The notes: a model not told the origin generated them from the sequence alone. A DNA stretch of 16,566 bases from Actinomycetota bacterium (GCA_005885115.1 VAXX01000220.1:1-16566); one strand, 5' to 3'; positions 1-8,232 are shown, numbered from the stretch's first letter. Numbers and translations are program-made.

Positions 1-304
1 AGTAGATCTGCCCGGTGGTGACGTTGGCCTTCTGCGACAGGTCCCGGTCGAGGAACCGCTCGTAGTGCCCGACGTCCAGGTCGGTCTCGGCGCCGTCCTC
101 GGTGACGAACACCTCGCCGTGCTGGAATGGGTTCATCGTCCCGGGGTCGACGTTGAGGTACGGGTCGAGCTTCTGCATGACCACCCGCAGTCCCCGCGCG
201 GTCAGCAGGTTACCCAGGCTGGAGGCGGTCAGCCCCTTGCCCAGGGAGGAGGCCACGCCTCCGGTGACGAAGATGTGCTTGGTCATCCGTGCCGAAGGGG
301 TCAA
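1..304 (-). CDS. pyrG: CTP synthase, N-terminal part (cut by window edge)
   Basis: CTP synthase makes CTP from UTP, ATP and glutamine in the cytosol, the last step of pyrimidine nucleotide synthesis. Only the first 101 or so codons of the synthetase domain are present. The P-loop [10 protein letters not shown] lies at residues 15-24, followed by the family blocks [20 protein letters not shown] and [17 protein letters not shown] place the start at TTG 304 rather than ATG 286. GGGAG (312-316) lies 7 nt before the TTG, whereas the ATG has no Shine-Dalgarno match. The extra residues MTPSAR also fit the short N-terminal extensions of actinobacterial CTP synthases. It follows the membrane protein gene by 98 bp, the longest gap in the minus-strand train from the phasin-like gene to pyrG, so it may also have its own promoter. 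The family is certain; the exact start is likely but not certain. Confidence 0.95.
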   Translation of the reverse strand, partial: MTPSARMTKHIFVTGGVASSLGKGLTASSLGNLLTARGLRVVMQKLDPYLNVDPGTMNPFQHGEVFVTEDGAETDLDVGHYERFLDRDLSQKANVTTGQIY

Positions 305-311
305 GGCCCTG

Positions 312-316
312 CTCCC
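312..316 (-). promoter_or_regulatory. Ribosome binding site supporting a TTG start for pyrG
   Basis: The minus strand reads GGGAG followed by 7 nt and TTG (302-304). The alternative ATG at 284-286 is 25 nt away from this site and has only CCCTTCGGCACGG before it. The spacing favours the upstream TTG. Confidence 0.6.
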
Positions 317-402
317 GTGATCGTCGCCGGTTGCTCAGGTGGCGCGCTCACGTCGGCGCGGGGTTGCCGCGACCGCCTGGAGATCACGCGATCCACGGGA
401 TT

Positions 403-2655
403 TCACGCTAACACGTCGCCGGTCGTGGCGGCCGGTGGACTCGCCGCCATCGCCGGCGCCGGGTCCACCCGGTCCGGGCGGCGCGGGCTGGGCGGCAGGT
501 CCGAGGTGAGGTCGGCCACGATGGCCGCCGCGGCGTCGTCCACGGGCGCGCCGCCATTGCCGGGGGTACGGTCATCGGCATGGTCGAGGACCCGTAGCGC
601 GGCCAGGCAGGCGAGCGGTACGGCGGTGGCGGCGGCCGCCCCGGCGACCATGAACCCGGCGCCGTCCAGCCCACCGGCGATCAACCCGGCGACCCCGGTG
701 CCGATCAGTCCGGCCCGGACGGCCGGGTACAGGCCGAAGACCCGCTTGAGCCCGCCCCACGGGCGGAGCAGGACGAACATCAGCAGCAGGCCGGAGCCGA
801 GCACCACGAGCGTCAGCGGGCTGTCGGCGGAGTTGACCACGTTGGCGGCGCCGGTACGGTGGATCGCCGCCACCCCGGTACCGTCCTGCGCCTCGGCCAG
901 GAACCGGCCGAGGCTCCCCCGCTCGCCGGGCGGGCGTACCACGTCGAGCAGGGCGAAGCCGGCGGTGACCGCGAGCCCGGTGAGCACCGCCCAGGCCAGC
1001 CGCGCGAAGGTGAGGAACCCGCCGGTGCACATCGCGGCGGCCAGGCATACCCCGGCGGTCAGGGCGACGGCCCCGCCCGCGTTGGCACCCAGGTACGGGC
1101 TGCCGACCAGGACCACGCCGACCCCGCCGACGACCGAGATCACCACCGGTCGCCAGCGCCGCCGGAACCGCTGCCCCAGCCACCCGGCCACCAGCAGGAT
1201 CCCGGCGAGCAGCAGACCGAGCCCGACGGTACCCACGCCGGCGTACCGGCCGCCCTCCAGCGCCGAGTACCCGACCACGCCGTTGAGCTGGAGCCGGGCC
1301 CCGGTCAGGACGTCCACGCCGACGATCGTCGCGATGATCCCGGCGACGGTACCCAGCGGGCCGAGCGCGCCCCGCCGCCACGGCCCGTACACCACGGTGG
1401 CGGTCAACCCGGCGACCACGGCCAGGGTCACCGCGGCGAACAACGCACCGGCCAGGTCGATCCGCCACCACGGCACCACGTCGGTGACCTGGGCCGCAGG
1501 CAGGGTCAGGGAGACGGCGACGAGCGCGACCTCCAGCAGCCGGACCAGCCGGGCCGGGATCGGCGGCGGTGCGGCCGGCCCGGCGTACCGGCGGGCCCGG
1601 CGCAGGAACGGCACCACGGCGGCGAACAGCAGCAGCTCCACAACCGCGAGGCAGGTCATGAACCGGCCGGTGACCCGGCGCTGCGCGCCGGCTTCGCGGT
1701 CGGCGTCGGCCAGCCGGGACACGGCGGTGGCCAGGTCGTCCGGTCGTCCGCTGATCGAGGCGGCCGGCTGCCCCGCGAACAGCTTGGTCGGGACCGGCCG
1801 GTTGAGCGCGGTCAACGCGGTCGGGGCGAGGTCGGTCAGTTGCAGGTACCCGGGGCGGGAGGTGCTCCCCGAGGTGAGCCAGCCGGCCGGGAACCCGGGC
1901 CCGTCCGCGATGGCCACGTGCAGCCGGGACGTCTGGTCGGTGTCGGAGAGCCCCGCGACCAGGAGCAGCGAGCCGGGCGGCCGGGCCGCCAGGACCCGGG
2001 CGAGTACCTCGTCGGCCTGCCGGGCCGCCGCCTGCCGGACCAGTGGATCGTCGCCGGCGATCGTCCCGAGGTCGACGATGGACAGTACGCAGCCGGACAG
2101 CAGCGCCTCGGGGTACGCGGGCAGGACCGGCGCGTACCGGTCCACCCGCCCGTACGGACGCGCCGCCGCGATCGCCGCACCCGGACCCACGGCAGCGGTA
2201 CAGCGCACCGCGTCGGCCAGCCCGCCGAGCTGGGCACCGTACGGCTCCTTGCGGTTGAGCGCCGCGACGTCGGTCTCCTGATCGGGCAGGTTCGCGCCGA
2301 TCCGGTCCGGGGTCTGGATCCGGACCGGCGTGGTCGGGCACGCCTGGTCCACCCGCCCCGGCGTACGCACGGCGAAATCGCCCGCGCCCAGGGTCAGCCA
2401 CCCGTCCGCCGGACACGTCGGGGTGTGCGCGGAGGTGACCGACAGGGCCCCGATCGAGCCCTGCTGGGCCAGCGCCCACAGGGTCGGGGTGTCGTCCGGG
2501 TTGACGTCGTCCCAGCGCAGTCCCGCCGCGCCGGCGATGACCACGTAGTCGGCGTGGCCGGTCGGCGCGCCGGTCGCCGGGCGGGACACCAGGCCCAGCG
2601 TGCTGGTCAGCGCGACCGCGGCGGCGATCAGGTACGGGGCGAGCCGGCGCAGCAT
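403..2655 (-). CDS. Polytopic membrane protein with alkaline-phosphatase-like ectodomain
   Basis: This 750-aa protein has no confirmed function. An N-terminal signal anchor (residues 7-25) leads to an extracytoplasmic domain (about 35-320) that reads like the alkaline phosphatase/sulfatase fold: YVVIAGAAGLRWDDV near the start, the segment CPADGWLTLGAG (81-92) where the nucleophile region is expected, and RLHVAIADGPG with YLQLTDLAPTAL near the end. About 10-11 hydrophobic segments follow between 333 and 688, then a Pro/Asp-rich cytosolic tail. The ATG directly abuts the TAG of the glycosyltransferase gene, so the two are probably coupled. The usual metal-binding SDHG-type motif is not obvious; SDTDQTSRLH stands there, so the domain may be divergent or non-catalytic. 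Context suggests work on a cell-surface glycan or lipid-linked product, which is inference. The existence of the gene is certain. Confidence 0.85.
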   Translation of the reverse strand: MLRRLAPYLIAAAVALTSTLGLVSRPATGAPTGHADYVVIAGAAGLRWDDVNPDDTPTLWALAQQGSIGALSVTSAHTPTCPADGWLTLGAGDFAVRTPGRVDQACPTTPVRIQTPDRIGANLPDQETDVAALNRKEPYGAQLGGLADAVRCTAAVGPGAAIAAARPYGRVDRYAPVLPAYPEALLSGCVLSIVDLGTIAGDDPLVRQAAARQADEVLARVLAARPPGSLLLVAGLSDTDQTSRLHVAIADGPGFPAGWLTSGSTSRPGYLQLTDLAPTALTALNRPVPTKLFAGQPAASISGRPDDLATAVSRLADADREAGAQRRVTGRFMTCLAVVELLLFAAVVPFLRRARRYAGPAAPPPIPARLVRLLEVALVAVSLTLPAAQVTDVVPWWRIDLAGALFAAVTLAVVAGLTATVVYGPWRRGALGPLGTVAGIIATIVGVDVLTGARLQLNGVVGYSALEGGRYAGVGTVGLGLLLAGILLVAGWLGQRFRRRWRPVVISVVGGVGVVLVGSPYLGANAGGAVALTAGVCLAAAMCTGGFLTFARLAWAVLTGLAVTAGFALLDVVRPPGERGSLGRFLAEAQDGTGVAAIHRTGAANVVNSADSPLTLVVLGSGLLLMFVLLRPWGGLKRVFGLYPAVRAGLIGTGVAGLIAGGLDGAGFMVAGAAAATAVPLACLAALRVLDHADDRTPGNGGAPVDDAAAAIVADLTSDLPPSPRRPDRVDPAPAMAASPPAATTGDVLA

Positions 2656-3738
2656 CTAGCGCTCCACCGGTTGGCCGGTCAGTTCGGCGTACAGCGCCTC
2701 GATCTGGTCGACGACCTGCGCCTCGGTCGGCCAGGCGGCGGCCCGCAGCGGTCCGCGCCGGGCCAGCTCCGCCCGGCGTACCGGGTCGTCGAGCAGCGCG
2801 GTCACGGCGGCGTCGAGCGCGTCCACGTCCCGGGGCGGGATCAGCACGGCGGCGTCGCCGACCAGTTCGGGCAGCCCACCGACGGCGGTCGCCACGAGGG
2901 GTACGCCGGCCCGCAGCGTCTCCTGCGCGAACATCTGCCGCGCCTCCAGCACACTGGTCACCAGGGCCAGGTCGGCGGCGCCGAGCAGGTCGGCCACGTC
3001 ATCGCGGTGACCGAGCAGGAGTACCGGTGCGCGCCGGTGGGAGACCAGCCGGGCGAGGTCCAGGTAGGCCGGGCCGGTACCGGCGATCGCGACGACCGGC
3101 GCCGGATCGCGGGTACGCCACCGGGCGGCGGCCTCGACCAGCACGTCGTACCCCTTGTGCGGGTGCAGCCGGCCCACCGACAGCAGCAACGGCGACCCCT
3201 CGGCCAGGCCCAGCTCGGCGCGGACCGCCGCCCGGTCCCGGGCCGGAGCCGGCAGGTCGCGCGCGGCGACCGGGCCGAGCCGGACGTCCCGGCCGCCCAC
3301 CGCACGGCCCCGCTCGACCAGCTCGTCGGAGGCCCCGAGCAGGACGTCCGCCCGGCGCGCCACCTGACCCTCGGTCAGCCGGCGCAGCCGCCCCCCGAGG
3401 CCACCGTGTACCAGCCCGTTGTGCCAGGTCACCACCAGCGGTACGCCCCCGGGGCGGGCCAGGCCCGCGGCCAGCCCGGCGCGCAGCCCATGCGCGTGGA
3501 CCACGTCCGGCCGCAGCCTCGCCAGCTCCCGCCGCAGCGCCAGGGTACCGGCGGCGGCCGCCACCTCGACCGGGACGAACCGCGCGCCCAGCCTGGTGAA
3601 GTGGAAGCGCTCCTGAGTGGCCGGCGGACCGAGTACGGTGACCGCCGCGCCCCGCCCGGACAGGCCGGCGGCCAGCGACGCGACGTGCCGACCGATCCCG
3701 CCCGTACTCGAGGCGAGCACGAGAGCGACCCGACTCAT
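2656..3738 (-). CDS. Glycosyltransferase family 4 (GT-B fold)
   Basis: This 360-aa retaining glycosyltransferase probably adds a sugar from a nucleotide-sugar donor to a lipid-linked acceptor at the cytosolic membrane face. The N-terminal acceptor domain shows GGIGRHVASLA near residue 14 and PDVVHAHGLRAG. The C-terminal donor domain shows LLSVGRLHPHKGYDVLVEAA, the EX7E pair within SVLEARQMFAQETLRAG, and VGGLPELV. ATG 3738 is chosen because GGAAGGAGGA (3741-3750) sits directly before it and the coding sequence overlaps the MurJ gene stop by 4 bp (ATGA). The open frame extends much further upstream, but only as an out-of-frame shadow of murJ. Neighbours are a flippase upstream and an AlkP-like membrane protein downstream. 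Donor and acceptor cannot be read from the sequence. Confidence 0.92.
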   Translation of the reverse strand: MSRVALVLASSTGGIGRHVASLAAGLSGRGAAVTVLGPPATQERFHFTRLGARFVPVEVAAAAGTLALRRELARLRPDVVHAHGLRAGLAAGLARPGGVPLVVTWHNGLVHGGLGGRLRRLTEGQVARRADVLLGASDELVERGRAVGGRDVRLGPVAARDLPAPARDRAAVRAELGLAEGSPLLLSVGRLHPHKGYDVLVEAAARWRTRDPAPVVAIAGTGPAYLDLARLVSHRRAPVLLLGHRDDVADLLGAADLALVTSVLEARQMFAQETLRAGVPLVATAVGGLPELVGDAAVLIPPRDVDALDAAVTALLDDPVRRAELARRGPLRAAAWPTEAQVVDQIEALYAELTGQPVER

Positions 3739-5270
3739 GCTCCTCCTTCCCCAGCGCGGTACCGACGCAGCAGGGCACGGGCGGCCGGGCGGTCCCCGAG
3801 GACCGTCACGGCCGCGTACACCAGCGCGACCAGGGCACCGGACAGTACGGCGGTGCCGAGCACCGGGAACCAGGCGTCCCCGGCCGGCACGGCGGCCCGT
3901 ACGCCGACCCCAGCCAGCGTTGCCAGGGTAAGCACCGCGCCCAGCACGAGCATGCCGGCCGAGTTGGCCCCGGCCAGGGCGGCGACCCGGTCCCCGACCG
4001 GCAACGCGAGCGCGCCGAGCACCGACAGGACCGCCACGGCACCCCAGCCGATCACGGTGGCCCGGGCGGCGGCCCGGTTCTGCCGGTGCGCGTACAGGGC
4101 CCGGGACAGCAGCGCGAACAGCCCGTACCCGAGCAGCCCGGGCGCGAACGCGGCGATGGCCCGGGCCAGCCCGGGTACCTGGGCGGGCTGGCCGGCGACG
4201 TGCGCGTACACCCAGGCGGCCGGCCAGGCCAACGTCGCCAACCCGGCCGCGCCGAGCCCGGACAGCAGCAGGACGCCCCGGGTCGAGCGGGCCAGCGTGG
4301 CGCGGAACCGGTCCAGGTCCCCGGCCGCGCTGGCGCTGGCCAGCGCCGGGTACGCCGAGGTGGCCACCGGTACCGCGAGGACCGCCCAGGGCAGCAGGTA
4401 CATGGTCTGGGCCTGGTTGAGCACGACCAGCGCACCGGCCGCGGTGTGCCAGTTGACCAGGGCGATGGTCAGGGCGTACCCGACCTGCTGGGCGGCCACG
4501 GTCAGCACCCCGACCCACGCCAGGCCGATGAGCCGGCGGCGCAGCGCCGGGTCGAAGCGCAGCGTCCACCGCCACGGCAGGCCCAGCCGCAGCACCGGCG
4601 GCACCAGGCACAGCGAGAGCACGACCACACCCACGGTGGTCCCCACGGCGAGCACCAGCTCGGCCGGGCGGCTGACCCCGGCGAGGTCGGGCCGGTGCGG
4701 GGCGAGCGCGCCGAAGGCCAGGTACGCGACGATCACCGTCGCGCTGGACAGCAGCGGGGCCAGCACCGGCCAGGCGAACCGGCGGTACGCCTGGAGCACG
4801 CCGGTGAGCACGATGCCGATGCCGTAGAGCGGTAGCTGCGGCGCGAAGATCCGCAGGAGCCGCCCGGCGGCGGCGACCTCGGCCGCGGGCTTCCCGGGAT
4901 CGAGCAGGCGCGCCAGCGGATCGGCGAGCACGGCCACCAGAACAGCCAGCGGTACGAGCAGGACCAGCGCCCAGCTCAGCAGCGCCGACGCGGTAGCTGC
5001 CACGGTGTCCCGGTCACCCCGGTCCAGCGGCCCGGCCAGCAGCGGTACGACCAGGGCCGCCAGGGCACCGCCCGCGACGATCTCGAAGATGATGTTCGGG
5101 ATGCTGTTGGCGGTCTGGTACGCACTGCCCAGGTCGGTGTACCCGACCGTCTCGCTGAACACGAAGACCCGGGCGAACCCGGCGATCCGGGCCAGGATGG
5201 TGAGTACCGCGATGAGCGCGGCCGCCCGGGCGATGCGCGGTACGACGGTGGAGGGGTCGGACACGGTCAA
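3735..5270 (-). CDS. murJ: MurJ/MviN-type lipid-linked glycan flippase
   Basis: This 511-aa polytopic protein of the MOP exporter superfamily has the length of classical MurJ (about 510 aa) and about 14 hydrophobic segments. The family blocks at the N terminus are clear: ILARIAGFARVFVFSETVG (residues 25-43), then SAYQTANSIPNIIFEIVAGGALAALVVPLL, matching the usual A-x-x-IPN...GA...P pattern. MurJ proteins flip undecaprenyl-linked precursors such as lipid II to the outer membrane face. Translation starts at TTG 5270, overlapping the upstream stop (TTGA); GTG 5264 is an in-frame alternative, and neither has a strong ribosome binding site. Because actinobacteria usually carry another mviN elsewhere (Rv3910 in M. 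tuberculosis), this copy may be a paralog for a different lipid-linked glycan. That specificity is inference. Confidence 0.88.
   Translation of the reverse strand: MTVSDPSTVVPRIARAAALIAVLTILARIAGFARVFVFSETVGYTDLGSAYQTANSIPNIIFEIVAGGALAALVVPLLAGPLDRGDRDTVAATASALLSWALVLLVPLAVLVAVLADPLARLLDPGKPAAEVAAAGRLLRIFAPQLPLYGIGIVLTGVLQAYRRFAWPVLAPLLSSATVIVAYLAFGALAPHRPDLAGVSRPAELVLAVGTTVGVVVLSLCLVPPVLRLGLPWRWTLRFDPALRRRLIGLAWVGVLTVAAQQVGYALTIALVNWHTAAGALVVLNQAQTMYLLPWAVLAVPVATSAYPALASASAAGDLDRFRATLARSTRGVLLLSGLGAAGLATLAWPAAWVYAHVAGQPAQVPGLARAIAAFAPGLLGYGLFALLSRALYAHRQNRAAARATVIGWGAVAVLSVLGALALPVGDRVAALAGANSAGMLVLGAVLTLATLAGVGVRAAVPAGDAWFPVLGTAVLSGALVALVYAAVTVLGDRPAARALLRRYRAGEGGA
3741..3750 (-). promoter_or_regulatory. 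Strong ribosome binding site of the GT4 gene
   Basis: The minus strand reads GGAAGGAGGA then GC and ATG. It lies inside the last codons of the MurJ gene. It fixes the glycosyltransferase start at 3738, far inside the long open frame, and suggests that this gene is translated efficiently in its own right as well as by coupling. Confidence 0.8.
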
Positions 5271-6055
5271 CGATGGCGCCGGCCGAGGGCGTCCAGTTCC
5301 CGCAGACCCGGGGTACGTTCGATCACCTGGGTGAAGCTGACCTTCTCGCTGGCCAGGGTCAACCCGGCCACGCCGGCGAGCAGGACGGCCCGGCCGACCG
5401 GCCCGGTACGGGCGGCCAGCGCGACCCCGAGCAGGGCACCGAGGGCGTTGGCCCCGGCGTCGCCGAGCATGATCTCCTCGCCGAGATCCTCGCGCAGCAG
5501 CGCCGCCGAGGCGCCGACCGGCCCGGCCGCCCCCAGCGGTACGCCGACCAGCAGCCCCGCCTTCAACGCCCGTCCGGGACGCAGGTCGAGCAGGTTGACC
5601 AGGTTGGCCGTACCGGCGATGAGCCCGGCGCCGAGGAGCGTGTCCAGGACGCCGCGGCGGCGGGGTAGCAGGGCCGAGGCGGCCAGCGCGGCCGCTCCGA
5701 CTCCGGCGATCTTGGCGAGTCCGCTGGTGACCCGGCCCTCCCGGAGCGCTCCGAGGTGACCGCGCAGCCCCTTGGCCTGGTGCCGGGGCTGCCCGCCGAC
5801 GAGGTCGTCGTACCAGCCGACGGCGCCCGCGCCCAGGCCCGCGACGAGGGCGGCGCCGGCTTCCCGGGAGCTACGGGCACCGAGCACCGCGCCGGCCGAC
5901 GCCCCGACCGCGAGGGCCGGACCGCCGGCGAGGCTGACCGTACGGCCCCGGAAATTCGTGCGCTCCAGGACATCGGCGCGCGGAGTCGTGCGTACCCCCG
6001 CCAACACCGCCCGCGCCGCGAACGCGCCGGCGGCGAAGGCCAGGGCCCGTCTCAC
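5267..6055 (-). CDS. Short MraY/WecA-like polyprenyl-phosphate sugar-phosphate transferase
   Basis: This 262-aa membrane enzyme of the PNPT (glycosyltransferase 4 / MraY-WecA) superfamily would transfer a sugar-1-phosphate from a nucleotide sugar to undecaprenyl phosphate. The diagnostic blocks are present in order: ERTNFRGRTVSLAGG (31-45), GWYDDLVG with the paired Asp at 83-84, KGLRGHL (95-101), ANLVNLLDLRPGRALK (150-165) and MLGDAGANALG (196-206). The family is usually 320-370 aa, so this form is short and probably has fewer membrane helices. It starts with GTG 6055, overlapping the stop of the SteB-like gene by 4 bp (GTGA), and its stop overlaps the MurJ start by 4 bp. The tight link to a flippase and a GT4 enzyme supports a role in starting a lipid-linked glycan. 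The substrate is unknown. Confidence 0.85.
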   Translation of the reverse strand: MRRALAFAAGAFAARAVLAGVRTTPRADVLERTNFRGRTVSLAGGPALAVGASAGAVLGARSSREAGAALVAGLGAGAVGWYDDLVGGQPRHQAKGLRGHLGALREGRVTSGLAKIAGVGAAALAASALLPRRRGVLDTLLGAGLIAGTANLVNLLDLRPGRALKAGLLVGVPLGAAGPVGASAALLREDLGEEIMLGDAGANALGALLGVALAARTGPVGRAVLLAGVAGLTLASEKVSFTQVIERTPGLRELDALGRRHR

Positions 6056-6987
6056 GTCTGCGGTTTCTGTTTGGGCAGCATGCTGTTCGCGCCGCCGCCC
6101 ACGCCGTAGTGGCCGGGCTTGCGGGTGGTGAGGAACTCGGCCAGCGCCAGCGCGACCGCGACCTGCCCGTCCGGCGTGGTCACGTTGTCCACCGTGGCGA
6201 TGTTCTTGGCCAGGCTGGGGTCGCCCCGGACCGCGCTGATCACGTTGCCCGAGCCGGCCGCGCCGCTGGCGGCGACCACGATCGGCGCCTGCTTGCTGAA
6301 CTGTTCGGCGAGGGTGACCACGTTGGCGTTCTTCGCGTCGGCGTTGCGGTCGGTGTACGGCGCGCCGGTCACCAGCACCACCGCCTCGGCCGGCGTCAGA
6401 TCGCCGGTCGGCACGATGAAGCTGCCCTCCTTGTACGCGGTGAGCACGGTCTTGGCGGCGTCCGCCGACGGCGCGCTGGCCGGATCGTGGGCCAGCAGTA
6501 CGGTCGCGAGCAGGTAGGCCGAGGTCTCCACGCCGTCGGTGTGCAGCGGCGGGTTGCTGATCCCGGCCTGCAACGCCCCGTTGGCCACGTCGAGCAGGTT
6601 GTCCTTGCGGTCCGGGTCGGTGAACTTGTCCTCGATCTCGACCTGCCCGGTCACCCGCGCCCCGGCCAGCTTGAGCATGTCCAGCACCCGGGCCACCGAG
6701 TCGCCGGTCTGCGGCATCGACAGCACCAGGACGTTGCGGCCGGTCAGCTTGCTCGCCAGCAGGATCGGCGCGGCCTCGCGGGTGAACTGCTCCTGCTTGC
6801 CGGCCTCGGTCTCCATCTGGGTGATCCGTTCCCGGTACCCCTGGTTCTGCTTGGCCAGCGAGTTGACCTGGTTGTTGAGCGCGTCGGAGAGCGGGCTGTT
6901 GAGCGCCGCGGTGCCGACGACCAGGCCGATCGCCAGCGCGAGGAAGACCGCGGTGAGCGAGACGACGTGGTACCGGAAGTTGATCAC
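6052..6987 (-). CDS. SteB/MctB-like membrane-anchored protein (copper transporter family)
   Basis: This 311-aa protein belongs to the Rv1698 family. The mycobacterial member MctB was described as a copper transport/outer membrane protein, and the corynebacterial member SteB as a cell-separation partner of SteA. An N-terminal segment INFRYHVVSLTAVFLALAIGLVVG (2-25) is an uncleaved anchor typical of the family. A coiled coil follows (about 35-65, LNNQVNSLAKQNQGYRERI), then an alpha/beta globular region outside the membrane and a Gly-rich end. The start is GTG 6987, 13 nt after the SteA-like stop, with a weak GGGGCGC upstream. Adjacency to a SteA-like gene strongly supports the pair working together in daughter-cell separation. 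The copper role is family knowledge that may not transfer. Confidence 0.88.
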   Translation of the reverse strand: MINFRYHVVSLTAVFLALAIGLVVGTAALNSPLSDALNNQVNSLAKQNQGYRERITQMETEAGKQEQFTREAAPILLASKLTGRNVLVLSMPQTGDSVARVLDMLKLAGARVTGQVEIEDKFTDPDRKDNLLDVANGALQAGISNPPLHTDGVETSAYLLATVLLAHDPASAPSADAAKTVLTAYKEGSFIVPTGDLTPAEAVVLVTGAPYTDRNADAKNANVVTLAEQFSKQAPIVVAASGAAGSGNVISAVRGDPSLAKNIATVDNVTTPDGQVAVALALAEFLTTRKPGHYGVGGGANSMLPKQKPQT

Positions 6988-7000
6988 AGTGAGCGCCCCA

Positions 7001-8179
7001 TCAGAACAGCCGCTGTACGTGGAACATGAGGTTGTCCCACCACTCGGAGAGCAGGCCCAGGTAGGCCTTCCCGACGGTGGACACGGCCACCGCCGAGGTC
7101 ATCGCCGCGATCGCGGACAGTACCAGCAGCAGCAGCGAGGAGCCGGAGATGTTCTGCCGGTACAGCCGGCTGACCCCCTTGGCGTCGACCAGCTTGCCGC
7201 CCACCTTGAGCCGGGTCAGGAACGTGGACGCCATCCCGCCGCGGCCCTTGTCGAGGAACTCGCCGAGGTTGGCGTGGGTACCCACGGCCACGATCAGGGT
7301 GGCGCCCTTCTCGTCGGCGAGCAGCATCGCGAGGTCCTCGCTGGTGGCCGCCGCGGGGAAGGTGATCGCCGGTACGCCGAGCTGGTGTACCCGGGCCAGG
7401 CCCGGCGCCCGCCCGTCCGGGTACGCGTGGACGATCACCTCGGCACCGCAGCGCAGCACGTCGTCGCTCACCGAGTCCATGTCGCCGATGATGATGTCCG
7501 GGCTGTACCCGCCCTCGACCAGCGCGTCGGCGCCGCCGTCGACGCCGATGAGCACCGGCTTGAACTCGCGGATGTACGGGCGCAGCACGTCCAGGTCGGC
7601 CTGGTAGTCGTACCCGCGCACGACGATCAGGACGTGCCGGCCGGCGACCCTGGTCTCGATGTCGGGTACGCCGACCCCGTCCAGCAGCAGCGCCCGCTCC
7701 TGCAACAGGTACTCCATCGTGTTGGCGGCGAACGCCTCCAACTGGACCGACAGTCCCTCACGCGCGTCCAGCATCGCCTTGCCGACCGACTCGGCGTCCT
7801 GGCGGGTGCCGCTGGCGACCGGCTCGCCGGACAGGTAGACGGTGTCCCCCTCGACCCGGACCTCCTCGCCCTCGCGCAACGCCTCGAACAGGTGCTCCCC
7901 GAGGTCGTCGACCAGCGGGATGCCGGCCTGGATCAGCACCTCGGGGCCGAGGTTGGGGTACCGGCCGGAGATCGAGGGCTTGGCGTTGAGGACGGCGGCC
8001 ACGCCGACGGCGACCAGCGAGTCGGCGGCGACCCGGTCCAGGTCGACGTGGTCGATGACCGCGATGTCACCGGGCCGCAGTCGCCCGACCAGGCGCTTGG
8101 TACGCCGGTCGAGCCGCACGGTGCCGGTCGTGACTCCCGGTTCGGCGCTCCGGGCCCGGCGCAAGACTGGTAGACGCAT
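7001..8179 (-). CDS. steA: SteA-like cytokinesis protein with thiamin-pyrophosphokinase-like domain
   Basis: This 392-aa protein matches the Rv1697/SteA family in length and layout. Residues 15-160 form an N-terminal region. A domain like the thiamin pyrophosphokinase catalytic fold follows (about 170-335), with GVDGGADAL (212-220) and IGDMDSVSDD (231-240). Two hydrophobic stretches lie near the C terminus (347-377), so it is membrane-tethered. In Corynebacterium, SteA and SteB help recruit peptidoglycan hydrolysis at the septum; a real kinase activity is not established. ATG 8179 is chosen because AGGA (8188-8191) lies 8 nt upstream; the long open frame beyond it is a shadow of recN. The gap to recN is 53 bp. 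Next to the SteB-like gene it forms the conserved pair. Confidence 0.9.
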   Translation of the reverse strand: MRLPVLRRARSAEPGVTTGTVRLDRRTKRLVGRLRPGDIAVIDHVDLDRVAADSLVAVGVAAVLNAKPSISGRYPNLGPEVLIQAGIPLVDDLGEHLFEALREGEEVRVEGDTVYLSGEPVASGTRQDAESVGKAMLDAREGLSVQLEAFAANTMEYLLQERALLLDGVGVPDIETRVAGRHVLIVVRGYDYQADLDVLRPYIREFKPVLIGVDGGADALVEGGYSPDIIIGDMDSVSDDVLRCGAEVIVHAYPDGRAPGLARVHQLGVPAITFPAAATSEDLAMLLADEKGATLIVAVGTHANLGEFLDKGRGGMASTFLTRLKVGGKLVDAKGVSRLYRQNISGSSLLLLVLSAIAAMTSAVAVSTVGKAYLGLLSEWWDNLMFHVQRLF

Positions 8180-8232
8180 CGGCACCATCCTGTCATGAGC
8201 GGCCGTGCCGACTTGCACCGACAAGCCGTCCG

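Noticed and set aside
317..402. Riboswitch or pyrG attenuator in the leader
   Set aside because: I found no stable terminator hairpin and no run of G/C at a start site as in known pyrG attenuation; the gap is only about 98 bp.
65..2281. A 738-codon plus-strand open frame across pyrG and the membrane protein gene
   Set aside because: It runs through two real minus-strand genes and the gap between them, with Ala/Pro/Arg/Thr/Ser composition and no domain.
3739..4611. N-terminal extension of the GT4 frame
   Set aside because: It reads through murJ out of frame as Arg/Gly/Pro-rich text; a strong ribosome binding site marks ATG 3738.
859..4827. A 1322-codon open frame on the plus strand
   Set aside because: It lies antisense to three well-recognised genes, is made of Gly/Arg/Pro/Gln low-complexity sequence, and reflects GC-rich third codon positions of the genes opposite.
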